DNA from: Kitasatospora phosalacinea | GTDB taxonomy: Bacteria > Actinomycetota > Actinomycetes > Streptomycetales > Streptomycetaceae | DNA: 64,000 bases | NCBI RefSeq assembly: GCF_000716545.1 | Contig: NZ_JNWZ01000006.1 | Coordinates: 1 to 64,000 of the forward strand | Direction of reading: 5' to 3' | In this document: positions 8,301-19,461 of the stretch, piece after piece | Layout: every line of letters begins with the position of its first letter | Position numbering within the stretch: position 1 is the first letter of the stretch | Program-made: the position numbers and the translations under genes | The notes under the pieces: generated by a model | Seen by the model: the letters and a program-made list of their open reading frames with translations, nothing else | The model's database searches: none | What the model was told of the DNA's origin: nothing

Positions 8301-9395
8301 CTACGCCTGTTCGCCGCGCAGGCCCGCGCCCCACTTCTGCTCGACCCGGCCGAACTTCCAGAACGCCAGTGCCCCGGCCCAGGTCACCACGAACAGGCCG
8401 ACGATCACGTAGCCGACCACGTTCAGGTCCAGCGAGCCGATCCAGCCGACCGGGCCGCCGGTGATCTCCAGCTTCTCGGACGCCAGCTGGAGCAGTTCGA
8501 TCACACCGATCACCAGCGCCACGATCACCGACAGGCCGGTCACCGTCAGGTTGTAGTAGATCTTCCGGACCGGCTTGGAGAACGCCCACTCGTAGGCGAA
8601 GTTCATGAACGAGCCGTCGATGGTGTCCAGCAGGCTCATGCCCGCCGCGAACAGGACCGGCAGCACCAGCAGCGCGTACCAGGGCAGCGAGAACGCGGCC
8701 GCGCCGCCCGCCAGCACCAGCAGCGAGACCTCCGTCGCGGTGTCGAAGCCCAGCCCGAACAGCAGCCCCACCGGGTACATGTGCCACGGCTTGGTCACCG
8801 CCCGGGTGACCCGCCCCAGGATCCGGTTCAGGAACCCGCGCCTGTCCAGCTGCCGTTCCAGCTCGGCCTCGTCGAAGTCGCCCCGGCGCATCCGCCGGAA
8901 CACCTTCAGGATCCCGTTGAACGCGCCCAGGTTGATCAGGCCGATCAGCACCAGGAACGTCCCGGAGACGCTGACGCCGATCAGACCGGTCACGTCGTGC
9001 AGCGTCGAGTCGTCCGACTCCACCTGCCCCGCCAGCGACCTGATCCCGAACGCCAGCAGCGCGCACAGCCCGAACACGATCGACGAGTGCCCCAGCGAGA
9101 ACCAGAACCCCACCGAGAGCGGACGCTTGCCCTGCCCCATCAGCTTCCGGGTGGTGTTGTCGATCGCCGCGATGTGGTCCGCGTCGAAGGCGTGCCGCAT
9201 CCCCAGCGTGTACGCCGTCAGCCCCATCCCGGCCCCGAACACCTGCCCGCCCACGTCGTAGTGCTCCGGCGCGATCACCGCGAGCAGCGTCACCCACCCC
9301 ACCACGTGCAGGAGCAGGACGAACCCGCCCATCCCGGCGAGCCGGATCCACTCCTCCCGGGTGAGCCGATCGCGCAGACGACTGGGCGCTGCCAT
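8301..9395 (-). CDS. NiCoT-family nickel/cobalt transporter (HoxN/NixA type)
   Basis: A 364-aa inner-membrane secondary transporter for Ni2+ and/or Co2+. The signature in the second helix, RHAFDADHIAAIDNTTRK (family pattern RHAxDADHI), is intact near residue 70. Other family blocks are GFWFSLGHSSIVFG, LFGLGFDTATEVSLL and GMSLLDTIDGSFMNFAYEWAF. ATG at 9395 follows GGAGGG. The promoter carries a 17-bp Nur-type operator at 9465-9481, so nickel repression is likely and the metal is probably nickel. The window also encodes a urease, a nickel enzyme, which gives the transporter a plausible client. A strong hairpin ends the gene, so it is monocistronic. Confidence 0.93.
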   Translation of the reverse strand: MAAPSRLRDRLTREEWIRLAGMGGFVLLLHVVGWVTLLAVIAPEHYDVGGQVFGAGMGLTAYTLGMRHAFDADHIAAIDNTTRKLMGQGKRPLSVGFWFSLGHSSIVFGLCALLAFGIRSLAGQVESDDSTLHDVTGLIGVSVSGTFLVLIGLINLGAFNGILKVFRRMRRGDFDEAELERQLDRRGFLNRILGRVTRAVTKPWHMYPVGLLFGLGFDTATEVSLLVLAGGAAAFSLPWYALLVLPVLFAAGMSLLDTIDGSFMNFAYEWAFSKPVRKIYYNLTVTGLSVIVALVIGVIELLQLASEKLEITGGPVGWIGSLDLNVVGYVIVGLFVVTWAGALAFWKFGRVEQKWGAGLRGEQA

Positions 9396-9464
9396 GGAAG
9401 TTCCCTCCGGGGTGGTGACGTGCGGGCTGCGAGCCGGGCCATCCTTCCGCTTGTACGGACGCAA

Positions 9465-9481
9465 TTGCAAGTCATGTGCAA
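9465..9481. promoter_or_regulatory. Nur-type (nickel Fur-family) operator upstream of the nickel transporter
   Basis: TTGCAA-GTCAT-GTGCAA matches the Streptomyces Nur box as I recall it (tTGCaa-N5-ttGCAA) at all but one weakly conserved base. It lies 70 bases before the transporter ATG. The overlapping GCAATTGC palindrome at 9461-9468 is part of the same A/T-rich island in otherwise GC-rich DNA. Confidence 0.75.
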
Positions 9482-9568
9482 CTACGAGCCGGAGGCGGGA
9501 CCGGGGCCCGGAGGGACTGTTCGGAAAGCTTCCTGACGGTTCACGGGTCGAAGTCCTTGACCCGGGCG

Positions 9569-9584
9569 AATGGTCCAGTCCAAT
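9569..9584. promoter_or_regulatory. candidate DasR/chitinase-repeat operator upstream of the chitinase
   Basis: AATGGTCCAGTCCAAT resembles the DasR response element (TGGTCTAGACCA core) and the 12-bp TGGTCCAGACCT repeat of Streptomyces chitinase promoters, with 10 of 12 core positions agreeing. It lies about 100 bases before the chitinase start. Only one copy is visible. Confidence 0.45.
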
Positions 9585-9679
9585 CTAGGTGACGCGCTCA
9601 CCCCAAGCGCGCAGGCTCCCACCTGGTCCCCACGGCCGCCGCACCTACCGGACAACCCCACTTCTCCGGAGGTTCCTCC

Positions 9680-12013
<2,334 letters not shown>

Positions 12014-12078
12014 CGCCGCACCGCGCACCGGCGGCCCCCGACTGTGAGTTCGATGAAGACGTACCTTACGATCATCGA

Positions 12079-13242
12079 GTGCCCAGCCTGACCGGACTCC
12101 CGCTGCAGATCATCGCCACCCTGGTGGCCGTCGCCGCGTTCGCCGCCACCATGTGGCTGTGGCCCCGGCTGGGCGGGCGGGGCTGGCGGGCCTGGCTCGG
12201 GCGGATCGGGGCGTTCCTCGGGACGCAGGTCGCGGTGCTGGTCGCGATGGGGCTGGTCGCGAACTCGTACTTCGGCTTCTACTCGACCTGGAGCGACCTG
12301 CTCGGCCTGGACGGCAGCCCGGGCACCGTGGTCGACCACCAGCCGGGCGGCAAGGCCGTCTCGGTGACGGGCGAGCAGAAGGTGTACTCCGCGCAGGGCT
12401 CCGCGCAGGACCGCTCCGGGGTGATCCAGAAGGTCGAGATCCACGGCGTCGCCTCCGGGCTGACCGGCACCCCCGCGTACGTCTACCTGCCGCCGCAGTA
12501 CTTCCAGCCCGAGTACGCGAACAGCCGGTTCCCGATGGTGCTGGCGCTGTCCGGGTACCCGGGCACGCCGGAGAAGCTGATCTCGCTGCTGCAGTACCCG
12601 GCGTCCACCCTGAAGGCCATCGAGGCCAAGGAGCTGCCGCCCACCGTGCTGGTGATGATGCGGCCCACCCTGGTCGGCAACCGCGACACCGAGTGCATGG
12701 ACGTGCCGGGCGGCCCGCAGGTGGAGACCTTCTTCACCGTGGACCTGCCGAAGGCGATGTCGGCGTCCTACCGGGTCGAGGACCGGCCCGAGGCGCGGGC
12801 CGTGATCGGCGACTCCACCGGGGGCTACTGCGCCGTCAAGTTCGCGGTGCGCAAGCCGGATTCGTACCGGGCGGCGATCGCGCTGTCCGGCTACTACGAG
12901 GTGCACAACGACCCGACCACCGGCGACCTGTTCGGCGGCAGCGACCAGGTCAAGCAGGAGAACGACCTGCTGTGGCGGCTGCGCACCCAGCCCGCGCCGC
13001 CGGTCTCGCTGCTGCTGGCCACCAGCCGCAACGAGGAGAACTACCAGCCCACCCGGCAGATGGTGGAGGCGTTCAAGGAGCCGACCCGGCTGTCCACCAT
13101 CACGCTGGACAGCGGCGGCCACAACTTCCACACCTGGACGCGCGAGATCCCGCCCGCCCTCACCTGGCTCGGCGCCCGCCTGTCCCCGCCCTCCCCGGGC
13201 CCGGCCGCGGGCGCGGGAACGGCGGCCCACGCGGCGGGCTGA
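12079..13242 (+). CDS. membrane-anchored esterase of the antigen 85/esterase D family
   Basis: A 387-aa alpha/beta hydrolase held to the membrane by two N-terminal helices (about 8-28 and 45-70). The outer part carries the esterase nucleophile elbow GDSTGG with Ser246, the fold start RFPMVLALSGYPG, and a C-terminal His in SGGHNFHTW. This is the putative esterase (antigen 85-like) family, which includes mycolyltransferases and simple esterases; mycolate is not expected here, so the substrate is unknown. The GTG start at 12079 lies 6 bases after a TACGAT hexamer (12067-12072), fitting leaderless transcription. It follows the chitinase by 65 bases on the same strand. Confidence 0.85.
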   Translation: MPSLTGLPLQIIATLVAVAAFAATMWLWPRLGGRGWRAWLGRIGAFLGTQVAVLVAMGLVANSYFGFYSTWSDLLGLDGSPGTVVDHQPGGKAVSVTGEQKVYSAQGSAQDRSGVIQKVEIHGVASGLTGTPAYVYLPPQYFQPEYANSRFPMVLALSGYPGTPEKLISLLQYPASTLKAIEAKELPPTVLVMMRPTLVGNRDTECMDVPGGPQVETFFTVDLPKAMSASYRVEDRPEARAVIGDSTGGYCAVKFAVRKPDSYRAAIALSGYYEVHNDPTTGDLFGGSDQVKQENDLLWRLRTQPAPPVSLLLATSRNEENYQPTRQMVEAFKEPTRLSTITLDSGGHNFHTWTREIPPALTWLGARLSPPSPGPAAGAGTAAHAAG

Positions 13243-13376
13243 CGGCCCGTCAGGCTCGGCCGTCCCGCCGCCGGAGCCCTTCGCCGAGGCGTACGTCACC
13301 CGTTCGCCGGGAGATTAGAGCGGCCTCATACCCGGCTCTCATCAACCTCTCAGCCGGGCCTCCGAGCGTATTGCCC

Positions 13377-15770
13377 ATGACCACGTCCAGTTCCGTTCCC
13401 CCGACCAGCGAGCCGTGGCCCGACGCCGCGAACTACCCGCCACCGGCGGCCGCGGCCGACGCCGCCGGGCCGACCGAGTGGCCCGCCGCAGCGCCGCTCC
13501 CGCCCGCCGGGGCCGGACGCGAGCGGCCCGCTGAGACGCTGTTCCCGCCGGTCGCGCTGCCGCCCGCCGGCCCCGGGGGCCGGGCCTCCTGGGCGGGCCG
13601 GCTGCGCACGCTGCCCGCCCGCGCCTGGCGGGGCCGCCCGGACGACCCGCGCTGGGTGCGTCCGGCCTTCCTCGGCCTGCTGCTGGCGACGGCGGTGCTG
13701 TACTTCTGGAACCTGACCGCCTCCGGCTGGGCGAACTCCTTCTACTCGGCCGCCGTCCAGGCCGGCTCGGTCAGCTGGAAGGCGATGTTCTTCGGGTCCT
13801 CGGACTCGGCGAACTTCATCACCGTCGACAAGCCGCCGCTGGCCCTGTGGCCGATGGCGCTGTCCGCCCGGGTCCTCGGCCTCAGCTCGTTCAGCGTGCT
13901 GGCCCCGCAGGTGCTGATGGGCGTCGGCACGGTCGCCGCCGTGTACGCGACGGTGCGCCGCCGCTTCTCCGCGCTCGGCGGCCTGGTGGCCGGCGCCGCG
14001 CTGGCGCTGACCCCGGTCGCGGCGCTGATGTTCCGCTTCAACAACCCGGACGCGGCGCTGGTGCTGCTGCTCACGCTGGCCGCGTACGGCGTCGTCCGGG
14101 CCACCGAGACGGCCTCCACCCGCTGGATCGTCCTCGTTGGCGTGGTGCTCGGCCTGGCGTTCCTCGCCAAGACGCTGCAGGCCTTCCTGGTGCTGCCCGC
14201 GTTCGCCCTGGTGTACCTGGTCTGCGCGCCCGCCGGCCTGGGCCGCCGCTTCCGCCAACTGCTGTACGGCACCGTCGCGATGGTGGTGGCCGGCGGCTGG
14301 TGGGTCGCGATCGTCGAGCTGATGCCGGCCTCGGCCCGCCCGTACATCGGCGGCTCGCAGGACAACTCCTTCCTCTCGCTGACCTTCGGCTACAACGGCT
14401 TCGGCCGGATCACCGGCGACGAGACCGGCTCGGTGGGCGGCGGTGGCGGCGGCCGGGGCGGTTCCCCCGGCGGTGGTGGCGGCGGCATGTGGGGTTCCAC
14501 CGGCATCACCCGGCTGTTCGACGGCGACATCGGCGGGCAGATCGCCTGGCTGATGCCCGCCGCGCTGATCCTGCTGGTCTTCGGCCTGTGGGCGACCCGC
14601 CGCCACCCGCGCACCGACTCGGCCCGGATCGCCTTCCTGGTCTGGGGCGGCTGGCTGCTCTCCACCGCGCTGACCTTCAGCTTCATGTCCGGCATCTTCC
14701 ACCAGTACTACACGGTGGCCCTCGTCCCGGCGGTCGCCGCCCTGGTCGGCATGGGCGCGGACGGCCTGTGGAAGGTCCGCCACCGCCTGCCGTACGCCGC
14801 GGTGCTGGCCGTGACCGTCCTGGTCACCGCCTGGTGGGCGTACCGACTGCTCGGCCGCAGCGCCGACTTCGTGCCGTGGCTGCGCAGCGCGGTGCTGGTC
14901 GGCGGCGTCCTCGCCGCGATCGCCCTGCTGCTCTCCGGCCGGATCGCCGGCCCCGCCGGGCGCCGGATCGCCACCGTCGCGGGCCTCACCGCCCTCGCCG
15001 CGGGCCTGGCCGGCCCCGCCGCGTACGCCCTCGACACCGTCTCCACCGGTCACAGCGGCTCCATCGTCACCGCGGGCCCGGCGGTCCAGGGCGGCGGCTT
15101 CGGCGGCCGCGGCGGTCGGGGCGGCTTCCCCGGCGGCGGTGGCGGCGGCCGGACGGGCAACTTCCCGGGCTTCCCGGGCGGCGGCCAGAACGGCGGCACC
15201 GGCAACCTGCCCAACCTGCCCAACTTCCCCGGCGGCACGGGCGGCAACGGCAACGGCGGCATGCCCGCCTTCCCCGGCGGCACCGGCACCTTCCCGGGCG
15301 GCACCGGCGGCACCGGCGGCACCGGCACCTTCCCCGGCGGCACCGCCGGCGAGCTCCGGGACGGCCGCGGCGGCATGGGCGGCGGCGGCATGGGCGGCCT
15401 GCTGGACGGCGCCCGGGTCTCGTCCGAGGTCGCCGAGCTGCTCAAGCAGGACGCCGACCGGTACACCTGGGTCGCGGCCGCCGTCGGCTCGCAGAACCAG
15501 GCCAGTTACCAACTCGCCGCCGGCGAGCCGGTGATGGCGCTGGGCGGCTTCAACGGCAGTGACCCGTCGCTCTCGCTCGACGGCTTCAAGCAGTTGGTCG
15601 CGGAGGGCAAGGTGCACTGGTTCATCGGCGGCGGCGGCATGGGCGGCGGCATGGGCGGCTCCAACTACTCCTCGGAGATCGCCTCCTGGGTGGAGTCCGC
15701 CTACACCGCCAAGACGGTCGGCAGCACCACCATGTACGACCTGACCGCGACGCCCAAGTCCGGCGGCTGA
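13377..15770 (+). CDS. GT39-type membrane glycosyltransferase with Gly-rich extracellular region
   Basis: A 797-aa integral membrane protein of the ArnT/PMT superfamily, which moves a sugar from a polyprenyl phosphate donor to an acceptor on the outer face. After a Pro/Ala-rich cytosolic stretch (1-85) come about a dozen helices. The first outer loop holds the family motif DKPPLALWPMALSARVLG, preceded by the GWANSFYSAAVQAGS block typical of the actinobacterial branch. A glycine-rich insert lies at about 355-375, and after the last helix a long Gly/Pro/Phe-rich segment (about 560-680, repeated GGTG and TFPGG units) precedes a folded end domain with YTWVAAAVGSQNQASYQLA. The acceptor is unknown. 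A 22-bp perfect hairpin terminates the gene. Confidence 0.88.
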   Translation: MTTSSSVPPTSEPWPDAANYPPPAAAADAAGPTEWPAAAPLPPAGAGRERPAETLFPPVALPPAGPGGRASWAGRLRTLPARAWRGRPDDPRWVRPAFLGLLLATAVLYFWNLTASGWANSFYSAAVQAGSVSWKAMFFGSSDSANFITVDKPPLALWPMALSARVLGLSSFSVLAPQVLMGVGTVAAVYATVRRRFSALGGLVAGAALALTPVAALMFRFNNPDAALVLLLTLAAYGVVRATETASTRWIVLVGVVLGLAFLAKTLQAFLVLPAFALVYLVCAPAGLGRRFRQLLYGTVAMVVAGGWWVAIVELMPASARPYIGGSQDNSFLSLTFGYNGFGRITGDETGSVGGGGGGRGGSPGGGGGGMWGSTGITRLFDGDIGGQIAWLMPAALILLVFGLWATRRHPRTDSARIAFLVWGGWLLSTALTFSFMSGIFHQYYTVALVPAVAALVGMGADGLWKVRHRLPYAAVLAVTVLVTAWWAYRLLGRSADFVPWLRSAVLVGGVLAAIALLLSGRIAGPAGRRIATVAGLTALAAGLAGPAAYALDTVSTGHSGSIVTAGPAVQGGGFGGRGGRGGFPGGGGGGRTGNFPGFPGGGQNGGTGNLPNLPNFPGGTGGNGNGGMPAFPGGTGTFPGGTGGTGGTGTFPGGTAGELRDGRGGMGGGGMGGLLDGARVSSEVAELLKQDADRYTWVAAAVGSQNQASYQLAAGEPVMALGGFNGSDPSLSLDGFKQLVAEGKVHWFIGGGGMGGGMGGSNYSSEIASWVESAYTAKTVGSTTMYDLTATPKSGG

Positions 15771-15784
15771 CCCGGCAGACCACC

Positions 15785-15848
15785 GCGGCGGCCCGGGGCC
15801 GTCCGGACTCCCCTCCCCGGGGAGCCCCGGACGGCCCCGGGCCGCCGC
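15785..15848. terminator. bidirectional terminator with a 22-bp perfect stem
   Basis: GCGGCGGCCCGGGGCCGTCC and its complement form a 22-bp perfect stem (15785-15806 with 15827-15848); the loop contains a second small stem. It sits between the convergent glycosyltransferase and HNH lipoprotein genes. Confidence 0.8.
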
Positions 15849-15881
15849 GCGCCTACGCCCGCGCGGCCCGGTGGCCCCGGC

Positions 15882-16634
15882 TCAGCCGCCGCACAGCGAG
15901 AGCATGGTCTTCTTGTCGGCGGGCGTCACCGGCAGCTGGTACTTCAGCGACACCTGCGCCCACCGGATCGCGTACGAGCAGCGCACCTCGGTGTTGGCCG
16001 GCAGCCAGGTGGCCGGGCCGGAGTCGCCCTTCGAGGCGTTCTGCGAACCGTCGGCGGGGATCAGGTTCAGCGGGTCGTTGGCGATCTGCACCCGCTTGCC
16101 CTTGTCCCACTGCGCGGCGCCCTGCTGCCAGTCGTAGGACAGCGGCATCACGTGGTCGATCTGGATCTTCGACGCCTGCTGCTTGTTCCACCGCACCGTC
16201 TTGCCGGTGTACGGGTCCCAGATGGTCATCCCGGTGACCACGCAGGCGGAGCCGTCCTTGTGCTCGACGTCCTTGCCGTCCCGGGCCAGCACGTCGTCCC
16301 GCGTCCCGCAGTTGTTGCGCCCCATCGGCACGCCGTCCACGCTGTCGGTCCACGGCGGCCCGAACTGGTCGCGGTCGTAGCCGGTCTTCGGGCCGGGGTC
16401 GGCGGTCTTCACCTTGGCGATCAGGTCCCGCCCGGCCTGCCGGTCGGTGTCGCTGGTGACGGGCGCCAGGCCGGGCTTGGTCCCGTCCGGGTTCTGCAGC
16501 GGGTTCGTTCCCCGGGAGACCGTCCCCGGGCTGCCGCTGGCGCCACCGCCCCCCTTCCCGCCACTGGTGCACCCGGCGAGGGCGAGCGGGCCGAGCAACA
16601 GGACGGCAACGGCGGCGGTACGGCGGGATCGCAC
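15882..16634 (-). CDS. HNH/DUF1524 family nuclease-like lipoprotein
   Basis: A 250-aa exported protein. The N terminus is a lipoprotein signal with lipobox LAGC (Cys22), followed by a Gly-rich tether. The rest is the HNH-like DUF1524 domain also found at the end of GmrSD enzymes: DHVMPLSYDWQQGAAQWD with the His of the active site, then RVQIANDPLNLIPADGSQN and NASKGDSGPATWLP. Two cysteines (NNCGTRDD and ACVVTGMT) may form a disulfide. Likely a cell-surface nuclease; secreted HNH proteins of this type are frequent in Streptomyces. Activity is inferred from the family. Confidence 0.87.
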   Translation of the reverse strand: MRSRRTAAVAVLLLGPLALAGCTSGGKGGGGASGSPGTVSRGTNPLQNPDGTKPGLAPVTSDTDRQAGRDLIAKVKTADPGPKTGYDRDQFGPPWTDSVDGVPMGRNNCGTRDDVLARDGKDVEHKDGSACVVTGMTIWDPYTGKTVRWNKQQASKIQIDHVMPLSYDWQQGAAQWDKGKRVQIANDPLNLIPADGSQNASKGDSGPATWLPANTEVRCSYAIRWAQVSLKYQLPVTPADKKTMLSLCGG

Positions 16635-16909
16635 GGTGGTCCTCTGCGACTGGGCGACTCTGACGGCCCACCAGGAGACCAGCCCCGCCCCGCCGGGTCA
16701 AGCCGGGCGGGGTGCGGCATGACACACCTCACAAACCGGGCGAATGTCGGCCCCGCCGCGCACCTTCCCGGCCGAAGTCCGGCAGTTCGCCGACGAGGAC
16801 CGCCGGGCCGCGCGGATGCCGCCCGACGTCCGTCACGGGGAATCCCTCCCGCCCGGTCCGGCGCGCGTCCGGCCCCGCCGGACGCGGACCGTGTGCTCCC
16901 GACGGGCCC

Positions 16910-17341
16910 TCAGCCGCCGAGCAGCAGCCGTTCCAGTGCCGCCCGGGCGCGGGCGTCGGAGCGGGCCCGGGCGGTGATGGCCGCGGCCAGCTCCCGGGTC
17001 CACTCGTCGAGCGGCACCGGTCGGCGCGACAGCACCACGCCGCGCACCACCCGGCACACCTCGGCGGACGCGCGTCCCCGGGCCACGGTCAGGCTGAGCC
17101 GCCGTTCGTCGGTCGAGACGTCCAGCCGCTCGATCCGGCCGGGGCGGCCGGCCATCCGGTCGGCCAGGCTGCGCCTGCGCTCGACCGTCACCGCGTCGGC
17201 CGGCAGCGCGTCCGCGAGCGCGCCGGCCAGCACCTGGGCGTACACCTCCAGGTCGGCGGCGTCCCGGCGGAGGGCGGCCGTCAGCAGGTCGATCGAGCCC
17301 TCGTCCTGCGCGGCCGGTTCGAGCTGGCCGTCGTCGGTCAT
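16910..17341 (-). CDS. hypothetical protein of the YbjQ gene cluster
   Basis: A 143-aa soluble, acidic, Ala/Arg-rich protein without recognised motif. It looks alpha-helical at both ends with a central beta hairpin (VTVERRRSLADRM, RLDVSTDERRLSLTVARG), rather like a conserved partner protein. It starts at ATG 17341, 57 bases after the YbjQ-type gene upstream on the same strand, and is probably cotranscribed with it. I recall similar proteins beside YbjQ genes in other Streptomyces, so a joint function is plausible, but none is known. Confidence 0.75.
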   Translation of the reverse strand: MTDDGQLEPAAQDEGSIDLLTAALRRDAADLEVYAQVLAGALADALPADAVTVERRRSLADRMAGRPGRIERLDVSTDERRLSLTVARGRASAEVCRVVRGVVLSRRPVPLDEWTRELAAAITARARSDARARAALERLLLGG

Positions 17342-17398
17342 GTCACTCCTCGGTGCGGTGGGTCCGCGGGCACGCCCGTCCCGTCGTCCGTGCGCAGC

Positions 17399-18229
17399 CT
17401 AGCCGTCCAGGCTCAGCACCATGGTGGGCCGTTCGATCCGGTGGTCCTCGCGCAGCGGGCGGACCGCGGTGCCGATCGCGAAGAACTCCGTGGTGTGGCC
17501 TCCCCAGCGGTGGTTGTGCGCGTTGAGCTGCACGCCGACGATCCCCTCGGCCTGCAGCGCCTCGGCTTCGGCCTGCATCCGGGCCATCGCCAACTCGCGG
17601 GCGTCGTAGAGGGCTTGGGTGAAGGGTTCGATCTCCACGTTCTTGCCGATGTTGGAGAAGACCGAGCTCATCTTCTGGTGGGCGATGTGGTAGACGCAGG
17701 TGCCCATGGTCATGCCGAGCGGCGCATAGCCGGCCCGGATGAGGGTCCAGAAGTCCTGGCCGGAGAGGTCGGAGGTGAACGGCTGGCCCTTGTTGTTGCG
17801 CCAGCTCGCGCCGCCGGGCGCGGGCTGGTCGGCCTTGACGGCGGTGCCGATGGCGATGAACTCGGCGATGTCCGAACCGAATTCGCGCGCCTCCACGCTC
17901 AGCCGGACGCCGACGATCCCGTCCGCGCCCAGGGTCGCGGCCTCGGCCTCCATCCGGGTCATGGCGAGTTCGCGGGCGTGGTACATGGCCTGGCTGAGCG
18001 TCTCCAGCTCCTGGTTCTTGCCCCAGCGGCCGAGCTGCATCCCGACGTGGTAGATCGAGCTGCCCAGGACCAGGCCGATCGGCTGGAACCCGGCCTCGCG
18101 GACCAGCAGGAACTCGTTGACCGACAGGTCGCTGGTGAAGATCGAGCCGGGCTTGCCGGGCTGCAGTTCGGCGAGGCGCCGCATCGCGTCGGCCGGTACG
18201 CCCTGGGCGGCGGGATCGAAGGTGCTCAT
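17399..18229 (-). CDS. YbjQ/DUF74 heavy-metal-binding-domain protein, two domains
   Basis: A 276-aa protein made of two tandem YbjQ-like (DUF74) domains. Each copy has the same order: FTSDLS(V/G)xxF, (I/P)xGLVLGSSIYHVG or PLGMTMGTCVYHI, a helix of type ARELAM(T/A)RMxAEA, and (G/E)GIVGVxL followed by EF(I/F)AIGTAV. YbjQ folds as a pentameric ring in structural genomics entries, and the name heavy-metal-binding comes from the Pfam group; no metal function is proven. There is no signal peptide, so it is cytoplasmic. It lies between two cluster members on the same strand. Confidence 0.85.
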   Translation of the reverse strand: MSTFDPAAQGVPADAMRRLAELQPGKPGSIFTSDLSVNEFLLVREAGFQPIGLVLGSSIYHVGMQLGRWGKNQELETLSQAMYHARELAMTRMEAEAATLGADGIVGVRLSVEAREFGSDIAEFIAIGTAVKADQPAPGGASWRNNKGQPFTSDLSGQDFWTLIRAGYAPLGMTMGTCVYHIAHQKMSSVFSNIGKNVEIEPFTQALYDARELAMARMQAEAEALQAEGIVGVQLNAHNHRWGGHTTEFFAIGTAVRPLREDHRIERPTMVLSLDG

Positions 18230-18329
18230 CTGGTCAGTCTCCCCATGGCTGTGCTGGTGTGTCGTCCGGCCCGGCGACGCCCGGCCCGGCGGTGCGCGGT
18301 CCGGCGGTGTCCCCCGCCGGGGCGGGCCG

Positions 18330-19262
18330 TTACCGGCGGGCCGCCCGCGCGAGGCGGCGGCGCAGCCGTTCGCCGTCGCCGTTCAGCGGCATGACGGTGA
18401 GGGTGCGCGGCTCGGCGGGCGCGGTGGCGAAGCGGGCGACGGCGGTGCCGATCATGGTGCTCTCGGTGATGTGGTCGGTCTGCTTGTCCCTGACCAGGCA
18501 GTGCTCCTCCCAGACCCGCAGGCTGTTGCCGGAGAGGACGACGCCGTCGCCGCCGTGTTCCGCCGCCTGCCGGTGCAGTTGGGCCCGGGCGTCGGCCCGG
18601 ACCTGCCCGACCAGCTCCGTCCAGCCGTCCACCTCCTGGTTGGACCAGGAGAAGCGCTGAAGGCCGGTGCGGTAGTCGTCGTGGCGCACCCCGATCGACA
18701 TCCCGACCAGCAGGTCGACCGGCACCCAGCCGGCGGTGATCAGCTTGGCGAAGCCCTGGCCGTCCAGGTGGGAGGTGAACGGGCGGTTCGGGCGCACCTG
18801 GCCGGCGGCGCGCACGGCGGTGCCGATCACCTTGAACTCCAGGCAGTGCGGCGCGGCCGGGAACGGGGCCATCGTCAACCGCGCCGCCACCACGCCGTCA
18901 CCGCCGAACGCGGCGCACTCGGCGGTCATCCGGCCGAGCGCGGCCCGCCGCGCGTCGTCCAGCACCTTCACCAGGGGGGCGGAGGGCCCGCCCCGGCCCG
19001 AGAGGGCGACGGCGGCGCGGTTCCCGTCGTTGAGCCAGCCGCCCCGGTAGCCGCAGGCGTGGTAGCCCCAGTACCGGCCGCTGCGGCCGACGCGGTACAC
19101 CGCCGATCCCATCACCTGGCCGACCGGTTCGAACCCGACCGACCTGATCGCGGCGAACTCGCCCGTCGACAGCGCCGACGACCAGGTGCCGCCGGCCCGC
19201 CCCGCGGCGACCCGCGCCGCCGCGACGGGCGGCAGCCCCGCGCCGTTCCAGGACTCCGTCAT
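18330..19262 (-). CDS. divergent two-domain YbjQ-like protein
   Basis: A 310-aa relative of the neighbouring gene, again with two YbjQ-like halves: LSTGEFAAIRSVGFEPVGQV, MGSAVYRVG and ALGRMTAECAAFGGDGVVAA with FKVIGTAV in the first; FTSHLDGQGFAKLITAGWVP, GMSIGVRHDDY and EHGGDGVVLSG with STMIGTAVARF in the second. The first half has an extra insert with aromatic and Gly residues (YWGYHACGYRGGW). The ATG at 19262 is preferred over a GTG at 19283 because GGGGGTGG precedes it at a suitable distance. Probably produced by duplication from a common ancestor of the 17399 gene. Function unknown. Confidence 0.8.
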   Translation of the reverse strand: MTESWNGAGLPPVAAARVAAGRAGGTWSSALSTGEFAAIRSVGFEPVGQVMGSAVYRVGRSGRYWGYHACGYRGGWLNDGNRAAVALSGRGGPSAPLVKVLDDARRAALGRMTAECAAFGGDGVVAARLTMAPFPAAPHCLEFKVIGTAVRAAGQVRPNRPFTSHLDGQGFAKLITAGWVPVDLLVGMSIGVRHDDYRTGLQRFSWSNQEVDGWTELVGQVRADARAQLHRQAAEHGGDGVVLSGNSLRVWEEHCLVRDKQTDHITESTMIGTAVARFATAPAEPRTLTVMPLNGDGERLRRRLARAARR

Positions 19263-19461
19263 GGCGTCCACCCCCGTTCCCACCCGGCCGGTCCGGTGCC
19301 GAGGTCCGTGCAGGCACCCTACGCAGAGCCAGGGACGCGGAGGCGGCGGGGCCGGTTTCTTTGCCGAAGGAAAACCCGGGGCCCTCCCCCGGCCGGGGCC
19401 GGACGAGCGGATGGCCGGACAACCCGGTGAGTTCGGCCCGGCGGGCTGTCAGGATGCCCGG

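Noticed and set aside
13321..13376. Response-regulator binding repeats (CTCTCAT-like) before the glycosyltransferase
   Set aside because: CTCA elements occur three times but with unequal spacing (13 and 11 bases) and short length; not convincing.
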